64,000 bases of DNA from Owenia fusiformis (Eukaryota; Annelida; Polychaeta; Sabellida; Oweniidae), in assembly GCA_903813345.2 (NCBI GenBank), contig CAIIXF020000005.1:22819375-22883374 (forward strand), in the 5' to 3' direction. Shown here one piece after another: positions 54,601 to 64,000 of the stretch; position 1 is the stretch's first letter; the number at the start of each line of letters is the position of its first letter. Position numbers and translations under genes: made by a program. Under the pieces are notes generated by a model, which saw only the letters and a list, made by a program, of their open reading frames with translations, did no database searches and was not told the DNA's origin.

Positions 54601-56787
54601 GTACTGACATTTTGATAATTTCTATCTCTAGCTCCTGCTTCAACTATACCTCTGTTTCTTGTATCCCCAGTGTCACATCTAACACGCTGCACTCTGTCCT
54701 CATTCCCACTATCATTCTTGGCCATATCGCATGTGGCTATTGTATCATCATCCATCTTGGCATTCTTTGTAATGTTACATTTGATTTGTGCATCATCTGT
54801 CACATCACATGCAGTTACAGTATGTTTGGTCAAGTCATGTTTGGACATGACAACTTTGGTAATGTCATCTTTATCTATAACATCACTAGATGTGTTATCT
54901 TGTTCAATATGCTTTGTCAAGTCAACTTTAATTTTGTCATGTATTGATTTCTTGTCTTTGATTTCAGGATCCTTGTTCATATCAGGTTCAATATAACTAA
55001 CATTATCTATAGTGTCACCATTAAAGCCAACATCCTTACTCTTTTCAATATCCCTTGATGTTTCAACTTTAATGTTGCATTTTTGTATATTGTCTTTGAT
55101 TTGAGCATTTTTGTTCAAATCAGGTGAAATGTGAACATCATCTGTTCTGTCATCTTTATTTTCAACATTCTTGCCACTTTCACTTTCATCTTTAATATCA
55201 GAAGAATGACACACATTTGGGTCATTAGTTACTTGCAGCACTGATTTGTCCCTTTTATAGGCTTCTGATATTGACATCCCAATGTCCTTTTGAGTCATAT
55301 TGAGTGTAGCACATTCCAACGCATCTGTTGATTTTAAGATAGTATCTTTGGTAAATGAAGTATTCAAATCCAACACTTGAATTTTGTCTTTCTTCGTCAA
55401 AACCTTCTCTACAACTATATCAGTTTTAATGGTTCCTTTTTCTTTGGTAACACAATCTCTTGCCATTTTTCCATTTTCCTGTTTGGTTTGTAAGTGTAAG
55501 GTATTTACTGATTGGGCATCTGTTTTGTCAAAGATGTCCTCATCTTGCCGATTATCTATATTTTCTATGGCTTTTGTTTCACATTTAGACTTTTCAACTA
55601 GAATGTCAGTTGTTTTGGATATACCGTCTTTAACCTGTACTAAGCCATCAACTTTAGGATTTATGGTTACAATGCCTGTTTTCTGTCTTATGCTTGAGTT
55701 TTTACTACAAGACCAATTGACATTTGGCACAGTTTTAGATCGCTTGTGTTTTTTCTTACCAAAGGTTTTAAATGAGTATTGGGTGGGATCAATTTGGTTA
55801 TCAACAGAAAACCGACCGGTGTTGTACCTTCTTTGATTAACCATGGGAATACCATTTGAATATGTAATGTATTCAGGATTCACACTCTCAATCTCCCCAC
55901 CCATTTGACTGTTGTGGAACTGGTTTGAATTGAAACCAACAAATGGTTTTACTGGTCTACAAGGACCATTAGAAAAACTTCTGGTATAGGTTGGGTCAGG
56001 CCTATTTTGACCAGTATTATTTCTCATGTCATTGTCAACAAATTGATGATTGCCTTCATTACCAAACCATTTGTTGTCTCTATGTCTTGGTCTACCTCTG
56101 TTGCCCATATTGGCATCATACTTGCTCCATTCATTCACATTGCTACCTATTTCACCAAATCTATTTTGTTTCCCAATGGGACCTCCATAGCGATCTACAT
56201 TATTGAATGAGTCTCCTTGAAAAAGTCTGTTTAAACCAAAGTCATAGTTGCAAGGATCAAGATCAAGTTTCATTTGTGGTACATAAGACATGTTCTGGAG
56301 AGAATTCATCATGGGTGGTGGTGGTGCTATATTACAGTTTTCATGGTTTCCCTGCCCAAACATCTGATAATAGTTTGCTCCAAGAGGTACAGAAGCTTCT
56401 GGGGCAGGAGGCAGTTCAATTTCTGATATGTTACAAATGTATGTCAGAATAATGTTACTCATCCTGCGATGTGCTAATCCATTCCAGTGTACACCATCCC
56501 CAGCCATGTTATACAATTGGTGTTGGAAGTAGTACTCCATATCTACGATACCCATGTCATATTGATCAGCCAACTGCTTAGCATGCCAGTTGCACTGCAT
56601 GATCTCAACAGGGAGGGTATCATTGTGGCATCTCAGATGATCTGGGATACAACCAGCCTTGGCCGTTTTAGTCACAGGTGCTGCGGTGCTCCAGATACGT
56701 AAAGTGTCAGGCAGAACTTGATGGAGACGTTGGAAGAGGGTTGTCAATTTCTGTTGGTATTCCCCTACTGTACCTATCACACCCTTA
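51663..56787 (-). CDS. PCED1: PCED1 gene 2, final 5.1-kb exon
   Basis: Acceptor CATTGTAG, then KGVIGTVGEYQQKLTTLFQR, IWSTAAPVTKTAKAG, DMEYYFQHQLYNMAGDGVHW and RRMSNIILTYICNISEIELP finish the esterase domain. The tail follows: a five-unit decapeptide repeat (54390-54540), two copies of a VEKV..K.DKI.V motif, RKISF at 52193-52179, the acidic stretch SDTDTDIETWG, and a basic end NNNKKRRLSYD. The exon is uninterrupted, without the three introns of gene 1 in the homologous part. Confidence 0.94.
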
Positions 56788-59700
56788 CTACAATGTTAAA
56801 ACAAGAGGTCAGAGGCTACAATTGTAGCAGAACACAATCATGGTTAATCAGATCAAGACTAAATAAGTAAATGCTGCTATGTTATCTTCCAGAGTTTACG
56901 ATCAGATCATAATATAGATTAACCTTGCACAAAATATTCTTTATTTATTTATTTATTGGGAGGGGTATTTATTTAAATCTATGGCTTTAATATATGTATT
57001 TTTAAATGCCTCACCTGCGAAGGTCCCAGAGGCAGCTGTTCATAATCAGAATATCAGGCTTCTTAGAACCATTCTGCATAAAAGAATTTAGAGCAATTAG
57101 TTCTGGCAGTAAAAACACTAGAGATCATAACGTACTCTGCTTTCATTATTAAACACTCTTTCTAGGCATTGTGCAATGTACCATGTCAGGGTTTGAGATG
57201 AGTATCAGTAGTAATTGTTATGCATTTCAATAGAGGGATCATTATGACAACCTTACATACCTCCCAAGAATTAAGTAAGGCTTCCATACGATCACCATAA
57301 GCATGTGTCATGAAGTGGAATCCAATATGATGGCAGTCAGTCTTGTATTCTCTCACTTCTGAGTATGTAGGTGCATTGGTCATCTCCCCAAGAGAACCTC
57401 CACTGAGTAGCTTGTCATTCAAGAATGAACGCTCACCCTTCAATTAAACCATTTTATGATGAGCATTATTAATTTTTAAGAAAACTAATTTATTTTTAAT
57501 AGAACATATGCTTGAAGCTAGGTGTAACAAGAAGACAAATATAATAGAGAAGGGATGAGTGGGACTTTTGGCACAATGACAAAAAAATCAAAACTGATCT
57601 AATTCATCACAAACAGAGCTCCTATAACTGGTTTTTGAGTGAAAACTCTATATACATGTGAATCTTCAACTAATGAAAGGTAATTTTCAAATAAGTCCAG
57701 TGGACTTAAATTCTCTGTTTCCCTGTCAACCTTTTTCAGAAAACAAAAACAAGATTGTGCCCTTAAAATCCCTGAATAGTCATGATAAATGGCCTTTGCA
57801 TTTGGATTTATGCTACATCTGTACCTTATATAAGCATAGGCCTTATTGTATCATCTGAATGATCAGAGCTGCCTCTAGATGAGATAGCTCTGGCATGTTA
57901 GACCAGAATACAGACAGGACAGGACTATTCTCTATTATCATTCCTTGGTGATCAGATGTTTGGAGATGGATAGAATGTTAAGACTGAGTTAAAAGTCAGG
58001 AAGTAGTCATGGTAAAATGTTCACTTAATCCTTCATGCCTCCCTTAAAAGAGATTCAATGGGTATTTTCAGCAGTCTTTGGCAAAATGAAGTCTTACTTT
58101 GATCTTCATAGTATTTTCAATGGATTAATAAATACCTGGTCTTTTGAATTACCCAAATGCGTGTAGGTAGTTACCAGTTTCACCACCAGGTGGCTGATTC
58201 GGGTCAATTAACATGGCAGGTATATAAGAAAGTTCCCTTAAACTTGAATATTATCAATTTAAGTGGCTCAATTTTCATATAACCCTTATGTGCCTGATAC
58301 TTATACTAATGAAAATATGTCCAGTAAAGCAAAATATTATCTGTCCACTAAAAGAAAAGATATTTCATTTTTTGTGATTTTATAGCATGGGGTCTATGGG
58401 GAATCTCCCCGAGCTAGAAGTCACATTTTCAAAGAAAATTAATTTTTCAAAGTTGATAAACACTTTTTAAAACCACATTTGAATTGAATTTTGAATTTTT
58501 AATGACGTAAATCAAGATTATTTCTACTCGCATCTGGGTTATTAGACACCAAAAACAGCTCAAACTTACTTACAATAGATTTAATCAAAAAAAATTCGAT
58601 CTGCCAATATATATGTGTCAAGTTTTTAGCAATCCCATTGAAAGATGGGAAAGTTGTTTGCATCACATTATTCATTCATTTTTGATAACATTGTCAACCA
58701 TATGGCATCTTTTAAATCAAGAATTATTTAAAAACACACTTGTTAAAAGAGAGCATTCATTTCTTTAGATCTCTGAACTCCAAATGCTGTTTTCACTTCA
58801 GTATTAACAGTTTTTATCATATTTGATTGAGTGTGTGAGCAGCATGCCTCAGAGATTTAATAGTTTAATATCATCTATAGCCAAGTTGCAAAAATATGTA
58901 AAATGTTCAGCATTTATTTTCTGTGCTTGTTTTTTACCTTGCTTGCAAGATGATTTTGACCTGATAGGAAACGAAGCATTTAAGTCCATTTGCCTAATCA
59001 ATCGGGTGAAGTGCTTAGTCAGGTTGGTTCTAATGAAGGACTCATGACCCTGCGCTCACACAGTGTAGAGCCTATAGAGGAATGTATATCCTGAGTTTCA
59101 ACCAAGAATATTGATTTGTAGTCTTGAGAAACTTAGATAGCACAGTTTATGACCTAGTTTGATGACATTGACCTTTGAGCTTAAAAATTTTACCTTTCAG
59201 AGCTCAGTAGGTCTTTTGTGATTAAGCTGACCAAAATTTAAATCCCAAAAAACAATTTGAAAAACAAACTTTTTGAACTTGGAAGGTCACTGAAGGTCAA
59301 ATTTCAAAACTAAGATCAGATTTAAACTCCTGGGAACTTGTAGATGATTTTTCTTGAAAAATTGGTCAAATTGAAGCAAGTTGAGAAATAACCTAATCCA
59401 TTCAACTTGATTATTATCATCCTACTGTCATTTATTGAAGACAAGACATGGATCTAACATAACCATTTGTTTTTGTGGTTAAAGTTTTCTTAAAACTAAA
59501 GATATAGCCCTTTGAAAAAGCTTGCCATATCTTACATAACTCTTTGTGCGGCTAATGTTGACAGATGGCGGATGGACTGACACCTAGTCTGACGCCTGTG
59601 TGAGCCAAATAGTATGCAAAATGCACTTGCTGTCACAAATATGCTAATAGAATATACTAATTGAAAGAGGAGGTGTTAAAAGACAAAAGTAATTCCTTTT

Positions 59701-60499
59701 TATTTGTATTAAGCATTGATCTCTAAGGAAATGCAAATTGCTCATTATAATGAAGTAATTTGGCACTAAAACAAATAGACTAATATGAGACAGACATAGT
59801 CATTAACATGAATATCTCCCGCAAGCATCGCATCCAGAAGGACAAATTTTCATTTGTTCATCGATTAATACCAAATTCTCCCAAGCTTTGTGAAATAAAG
59901 CTGGAATGGTGCTTTCAAAATAGGACCCTATACATTTCAATTGGAAAGAACCTGGATGTAAAAAATCAGTACCCAAAATGAGAGCTCTTTAACAAAGGAC
60001 GTAGGAAAATTGCTGTCATTCTGATGTATGGCGTATTAGTCAATTTATACCTATAAGGAGAAGATGGGCATTCAAGCAGGGTTCCATGCTGTTGGAAGGA
60101 ATAATTGGCACTCTTGAAAATACAAAGATATCAAAATCTGCAAAAGGTTACAAAGCGCCATTTGATTTTATAATATTTGACTCCATGCAGGCCATTAGCC
60201 AGGATTTGCCAAGGGGGGTTCAGTTTTCAAAAATTTCCAGGGGAGTTCACATTTGACAATTTTGACCCAAATATGGCTAAAATCACTTTAGAAGTGCTCA
60301 AAATGGTGAAAAACTGCATGATTTTGAAAGAATTTTTGGCCTGGGGGGGGGGGTTTGCTGGAACCCTGCGAACCCCCCCTGGCTACGGGCCTGCCATGCA
60401 TATTATTCTGAAACGTTACCTTCTTTCTCAGTTCATTGTCGTTTAGATGTCGGTTCTCTTGTAGCATCAGTACGAAATCCTTGTACACAGAACGTTGGA
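51663..60499 (-). CDS. PCED1: PC-esterase domain protein with giant tail, gene 2 (5' end outside window)
   Basis: A second PCED1/FAM113-family gene in tandem with the first. Visible exons: 60499-60420, 57437-57261, 57073-57015 and 56787-51663; all borders and phases fit, giving 1812 codons to TGA. The esterase domain continues from just after GDS: QRSVYKDFVLMLQENRHL, GERSFLNDKLLSGGSLGEM, PTYSEVREYKT, PDILIMNSCLWDLR and AGDGVHWNGLAHRRMSNIIL with catalytic Asp and His. The exon with the nucleophile Ser was not found up to base 64000. The tail of about 1570 residues is rich in Asn, Ser, Asp and Lys, shares little with gene 1, and is probably disordered. Exon 2 has the same 80-nt length as in gene 1, but the downstream intron pattern differs. 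Confidence 0.92.
54390..54540 (-). repeat. 30-bp coding repeat, five units
   Basis: Five tandem units of 30 bp code YNTPLYVSNP, YDTPISVSNQ, WNTPVSVNNL, YNTPFSVTNP and YNIPFLGSQS. Aromatic, NTP and VSN positions are kept while others vary. Confidence 0.85.
56800..57014 (-). other. Intron with a TTTATTTATTTATT run
   Basis: Short intron between exons 4 and 5 of PCED1 gene 2. A plus-strand run of TTTATT units lies at about 56940-56958. Nothing else is seen. Confidence 0.4.
57015..57073 (-). CDS. PCED1: PCED1 gene 2, exon 4 with MNSCLWD
   Basis: 59 nt coding NGSKKPDILIMNSCLWDLR and two bases of the next codon. It matches PDLILINSCLWDMTR of gene 1; together exons 3 and 4 (236 nt) equal the single 233-nt exon there. 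Acceptor TTTATGCAG, donor GTGAGG. Confidence 0.92.
57261..57437 (-). CDS. PCED1: PCED1 gene 2, exon 3
   Basis: 177 nt, 59 whole codons, coding GERSFLNDKLLSGGSLGEMT, NAPTYSEVREYKTDCHHIGF and HFMTHAYGDRMEALLNSWE. It corresponds to the first three quarters of gene 1 exon 3. Acceptor AATTGAAG, donor GTATGT. Confidence 0.93.
57438..60419 (-). other. Intron 2 of PCED1 gene 2
   Basis: About 3 kb of AT-rich intron. It contains one copy of the CAGATTTGAACTTC repeat (about 59270-59385) and the GGCTACGGGCC dispersed repeat (60187-60403). A short CTCACACAGT-containing block near 59030-59065 is echoed near 60660-60695. No coding exon recognised. Confidence 0.6.
60187..60403 (-). repeat. Dispersed repeat with GGCTACGGGCC end
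   Basis: Both ends carry inverted words: GCAGGCCATTAGCCAGGATT at the start and CCCCCCTGGCTACGGGCC at the close. The interior has TTTTCAAAAATTTCCAGGGG and ATGGTGAAAAACTGCATGAT. It resembles a short palindrome-ended repeat family that I recall from several marine invertebrate genomes. A worn copy lies at 4485-4625. It ends 17 bases from the exon 2 donor of PCED1 gene 2. Confidence 0.65.
60420..60499 (-). CDS. PCED1: PCED1 gene 2, exon 2
   Basis: 80 nt with acceptor CTTTTAG and donor GTAACG. Codes QRSVYKDFVLMLQENRHLND and NELRKK. The start phase (two bases) demands an upstream exon ending one base into the residue after GDS, as in gene 1. Confidence 0.93.
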
Positions 60500-60869
60500 C
60501 TAAAAGTTCAAATAGAATCATTTGAAATCGCAACAATAGTTGAATTTGCCTATATTTTAAGGGCATCTGTAAAATTATCAATATTGTCATAGAGTTTCAA
60601 TACATTTTCTGATGATCTTGTGTGAATGTTCTTGAGCTTTGACAAAATCTTTAAAATGGTAATGAAGGACCCACGGTCCTGTGCTCACACAGTTAGTATA
60701 GTAGGAACAAGGGGTTCCCATGCACCCATAAGGTGTGAATAAGTTACATACATTTTTGTAATCCCTAGGGTGTCTATTTAATGAATTAATTTGTTAACAT
60801 TGCCAACTAATGTCCCATAGTACTTTTATGGCGGCATTCAGTTACCATGGTTACGCATCTTTAGACATC

Positions 60870-61610
60870 TTACCTTAGTATCTTAAATCATTTGTAGCTC
60901 TGTCATTATTTGGTCTATAGAAATGATATTGGTACCAAATTGAACCTCGTTAAATTTCCAATAAATTTCTGATATTCAATAATGCAAATTATCTAATTTG
61001 CATAAATTATGACGTCATCAATCTATTTTTGGTTCAGAATTTCCAACTATAGCAACGTATCTATTAGAACTGAGGCCGTATGGCAAAATTTCTGAAAGGT
61101 TTTGTCCTTTATTCTATTAGTGGAAGGTATAAGCAACATAAAAGTGAAAACAGATTCAAAATTGAATCAGTATTACGAAAGTTATGTAACTTTCGAGGCA
61201 GCTATCGTGAATGTCATTATTTGACAATAATATACATACGTCTTACCTTGGAGTCTTGAATCAATGTAGCTTCGCCATTATTTGGTCTATAGAGATGATA
61301 TTGGTATCTGATTAAACCTTATTAAATTTACTATATGGTTACAATATTCAGTTATGCAAATTAGCTAATTTGCATTAATTGTGACGTCATCAATCCATTA
61401 TTGGTTCAGAATATCCTAGTATAGCAATATATCTATTAGAACTGAGGCCGTATGACAGAATGTGTGCATAGTTTTGTCCCTTATTTGATGAGTGGAAGAT
61501 ATAAGCAACATTAAAGAGACAACAAATCTTCAAAATTGGATCAGAATTAACAAAATTATCCAGCTTTGGAGGCAGCTACTGTGAACGTCATTGTTTGACA
61601 ATTATAAAAA
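60870..61610. repeat. Direct duplication of about 370 bp
   Basis: Two head-to-tail copies, about 60870-61232 and 61247-61610. They share TCATTATTTGGTCTATAGA, TATGACGTCATCAATC or TGTGACGTCATCAATC, TATTAGAACTGAGGCCGTAT, ATAAGCAACAT and GAGGCAGCTA.TGTGAA-like blocks. Each holds one TGACGTCA. No open frame is shared. Each copy has an AGGTAAGA donor-like word on the minus strand but no PCED1 exon. Confidence 0.8.
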
Positions 61611-61781
61611 GAATATTAAATAACAAAAAAAGTAACAACCATAGTTGTTTCAATCTTATTGAGTAAAAATGTGCATGTATTGAACTGAACTAATAAGTAT
61701 GTGGAAAGGTTACATGTATTTTGACTATCATTCACAGGGGTCAAAACGGTTATCTCGACCCTGTATATTAAAGATCCAATT

Positions 61782-64000
61782 TTATAATTTACCATGCACT
61801 TTCAATGATTCATATAAATAGTATACATATAGTCTGATTTTCATCATATTCTTCATATTCTTGATTCGTAAAGCATCTGAAGTATAAAGCATGATTAGAA
61901 GTGAAGATGATTCATCATATGGTTTATGTAATATTTCTAACATTTCAGATGCTATGGTAACATCACTTGATAATGAGGTTTTTACATTTCACGTTCTTAA
62001 TGAGTTAAAAGAAAGTTATTCTCCCTTTGCTTTAGAGATAAATAGTCACATGAATTTGTTTAAAAAAATTATAACTTAGTTTAACCCCCTACTGACAGCC
62101 CCAATATTTGAAGATTTTGGTGAAACCTGGCAAAATACATTAATTATTTTTTTCCAGAAGCCCCAAGAAGCTATATGATGGCCCCCAGTGGCCCCAAGAA
62201 TCTATACAGGGGCCCCAAGTGGCCCCCAGAAGGTATACGATGGCCCCCAGAAGCTATACAAGGGCCCACAGAAACTATACTGTGGTCTCCAGAAGCTATA
62301 TGGTGACCCCCAGTGGCCCTCAGAAGCTATATGATGGCCCCCAGAAGCTAATTAGTGGCCCCAAGGAGCTATACGGTGGCACCCAGAAGCTATACAGGGA
62401 ACCCCAGTGGCCCCAAGAAGCTATACCATGGCCCCCAGAAGCTATACAGCAGCCCCCAGAAGCTACACGATGGCCCCCAGAATCTATATGATGGCCCCCA
62501 ATGGCTCCCAGAAGCTATACAGGGCCCCCAGTAGCCCCTAGAAGCTATACAGTGCCCCCCAAAGCTACATGGTGGCCCATTGCGGGACACTGTATAGCTT
62601 CTGGAGGCCATCGTATAGCTTATGTGGGCTACCATATAGTTTCTGCGGGCCCTTGAATAGCTTCTGGGAGCCACTGGGGGCCCCTGTATAGCTTCTGGGG
62701 GCTATAGTACAGTTTCTGCAGGCCCTTGCATAGCTTCTGGGGGCCATCGTATAGCTTCTGGGAGCCACTGTGGGCCCCTTTATAGCTTCTGGGGGCCACT
62801 ATATAGCTTTCGGGGCCACTGGGGGCCACCGTATAGCTTCTAGGGGCTACTGGGGGGGGGGGGGCTTTATAGCTTCTGGGAGCCATTGGGGGCCACCATA
62901 TAGATTCTGGGGGCCATTGTGTAGCTTCTGGGAACCACCATATAGCTCCTGAGGGTCACTATTTAGCTTCTGGGGGCCATCATATAGCCTATGAGGGCCA
63001 CTGGGGGCCACCGTATAGCTTCTAGGGGCTACTGGGGGCCCTTCACATCTTCTGGCAGCCATTTGGGGCCATCATATAGATTCTGGGGGCCATCATGTAG
63101 CTTTTTGGGGCTCCTGTATAGCTTCTGGGGGCCATCGTTTAGCTTCTTGGGGCCACTGGGGTCCCCTGTATAGCTTCTGGGAGCCACCGTATAGCTCCTG
63201 GGGGCCACTAATTAGCTTCTGGAGGCCATCAAATAGCTTCCGAGGGCCACTGGGGGGCCACCATATAGCTTCTGGAGACCATAGTATAGTTTCTGGTGGC
63301 CCTTGTATAGCTTCTGGGGGCCATCGTATCGCTTCTGGGGGCCCCGCATAGCTTCTGGGGGGCCACCGTATAGCTTTTTGGGGCCACTTGGGGCCCCTGT
63401 ATAGCTTCTGGGCGCCACCGTATAGTTCCTGGGGGCCACAGGGTTTCCTATATAGCTTCTGGGAGCCACCGTATAGCTCCTGGGGACCACTATTCAGCTT
63501 CTGGGGGCCAACATATAGCTTCTGGGGAGCACATTATAGCTTCTGGGGGCCACTTGGGGCCCCTGTATAGATTCTTGGGGCCACTGGGGGCCATCATATA
63601 GCTTCTGGGGGCTTCTGGAACCTAATAATTAATGTATTTTGCCAGGTTTCACCAAAATCTTCAAATATGGGGCTGTCAGGGGGGGGGGTTAAATTAATTA
63701 AGTTATAATTTTTCTAAACAAATTCATGTGACTATTTATCTCTAAAGCAAAGGGAGAATAACTTCCTTTTAACTCATTAAGAACGTGAAATGTAAAAACC
63801 TCATTATCAAGTGATGTTACCATAGCATCTGAAATGTTAGAAATATTACATAAACCATATGATGAATCATCTTCACTTCTAATCATGCTATATACTTCAG
63901 ATGCTTTAAGATTCAAGAATATGAAGAATATGATGAAAAGCAGACTATATGTATACTATTTATATGAATCATTGAAAGTGCATGGTAAATTATAAGATTG
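61782..64000. mobile_element. Large fold-back element with inverted minisatellite
   Basis: The unique arms 61782-62150 and 63630-64000 are close inverted copies (the right arm probably continues past the window). Each includes the same 60-codon frame starting MIRSEDDSSYGLCNISNISD. Between them is a 21-bp minisatellite: GGCCCCCAGAAGCTATACGAT orientation at 62155-62575, and its reverse complement at 62580-63625. The whole is one long imperfect palindrome, as in foldback (FB/TU-like) transposons. No transposase seen. It lies upstream of PCED1 gene 2 exon 2, probably in intron 1. Confidence 0.75.
62155..63625. repeat. 21-bp minisatellite in two opposed blocks
   Basis: About 20 units lie on the left and about 50 on the right in the opposite orientation. 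The base unit is 21 bp, with 31-32-bp variants carrying an extra AGTGGCCCC. Because 21 is a multiple of three, long stretches read as heptapeptides such as APRSYTV, but these frames are broken repeatedly and on both strands, so coding is unlikely. Confidence 0.85.

Noticed and set aside
53299-55836. Several plus-strand frames of 70-150 codons opposite PCED1 gene 2 exon 5
   Set aside because: Ser/Val/Ile/Leu-rich antisense translations of a Lys/Asp/Asn/Ser-rich coding exon; not independent genes.
61247-61270. Minus-strand AAGGTAAGA words in the 370-bp duplication, considered as the missing GDS exon donor of PCED1 gene 2
   Set aside because: The sequence before them does not code HNKF..I.GDS in any frame; the exon is probably beyond base 64000.
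62219-63490. Heptapeptide-repeat frames (APRSYT type) in the minisatellite
   Set aside because: Arise because the unit is 21 bp; frames occur on both strands, are repeatedly interrupted and have no gene context.

Overview
This is a window of an AT-rich animal nuclear genome with spliced genes, standard genetic code, GT-AG introns and many short DNA transposons. It is most likely a marine invertebrate. The phylum cannot be fixed from the sequence: the proteins are bilaterian-like, and one dispersed repeat carries the GGCTACGGGCC end that I recall from several marine invertebrate groups.

Layout. (1) 1-9878, plus strand: the 3' part of the dynactin large subunit gene (DCTN1/p150Glued), 436 codons up to the natural stop. 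The exon coding the end of coiled coil 2 is present twice (2801-2916 and 3817-3968). The two copies have identical splice phases and cannot both be used in frame, so they look like mutually exclusive exons. The longest intron holds two inverted-repeat elements, and another intron holds one. (2) 9879-15408: 3' UTR and intergenic DNA between convergent genes, with tandem and dispersed repeats and a CRE/CCAAT/GC-box cluster near 10765-10932. (3) 46163-15409, minus strand: a complete seven-exon PC-esterase (PCED1/FAM113 family) gene of about 1483 codons. The usual SGNH esterase domain is followed by a tail of about 1190 residues with a 14-residue tandem repeat, three copies of an unrecognised domain of about 95 residues ending in SPPG, and a C-terminal SILR + RVSF pair like PP1-docking motifs. 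(4) Its second intron is 22.3 kb. Most of it (24222-44737) is a head-to-tail array of about eleven same-orientation, Helitron-like non-autonomous elements with internal satellite monomers. (5) 46174-51662: intergenic DNA with a fold-back repeat and two MITEs. (6) 60499-51663, minus strand: a second, tandem PCED1-family gene whose 5' end lies beyond the window. It codes the later part of the esterase domain and its whole tail in one 5.1-kb exon, where the neighbour has four exons. (7) 60.8-64 kb: a tandem duplication and a large fold-back element built on a 21-bp minisatellite that changes orientation in the middle.

The dynactin gene and the PCED1 pair show no obvious functional link. The two PCED1 genes are tandem paralogues that share the catalytic domain but have almost unrelated giant tails. 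I saw no tRNA, rRNA or CRISPR, and no LTR element or virus copy.
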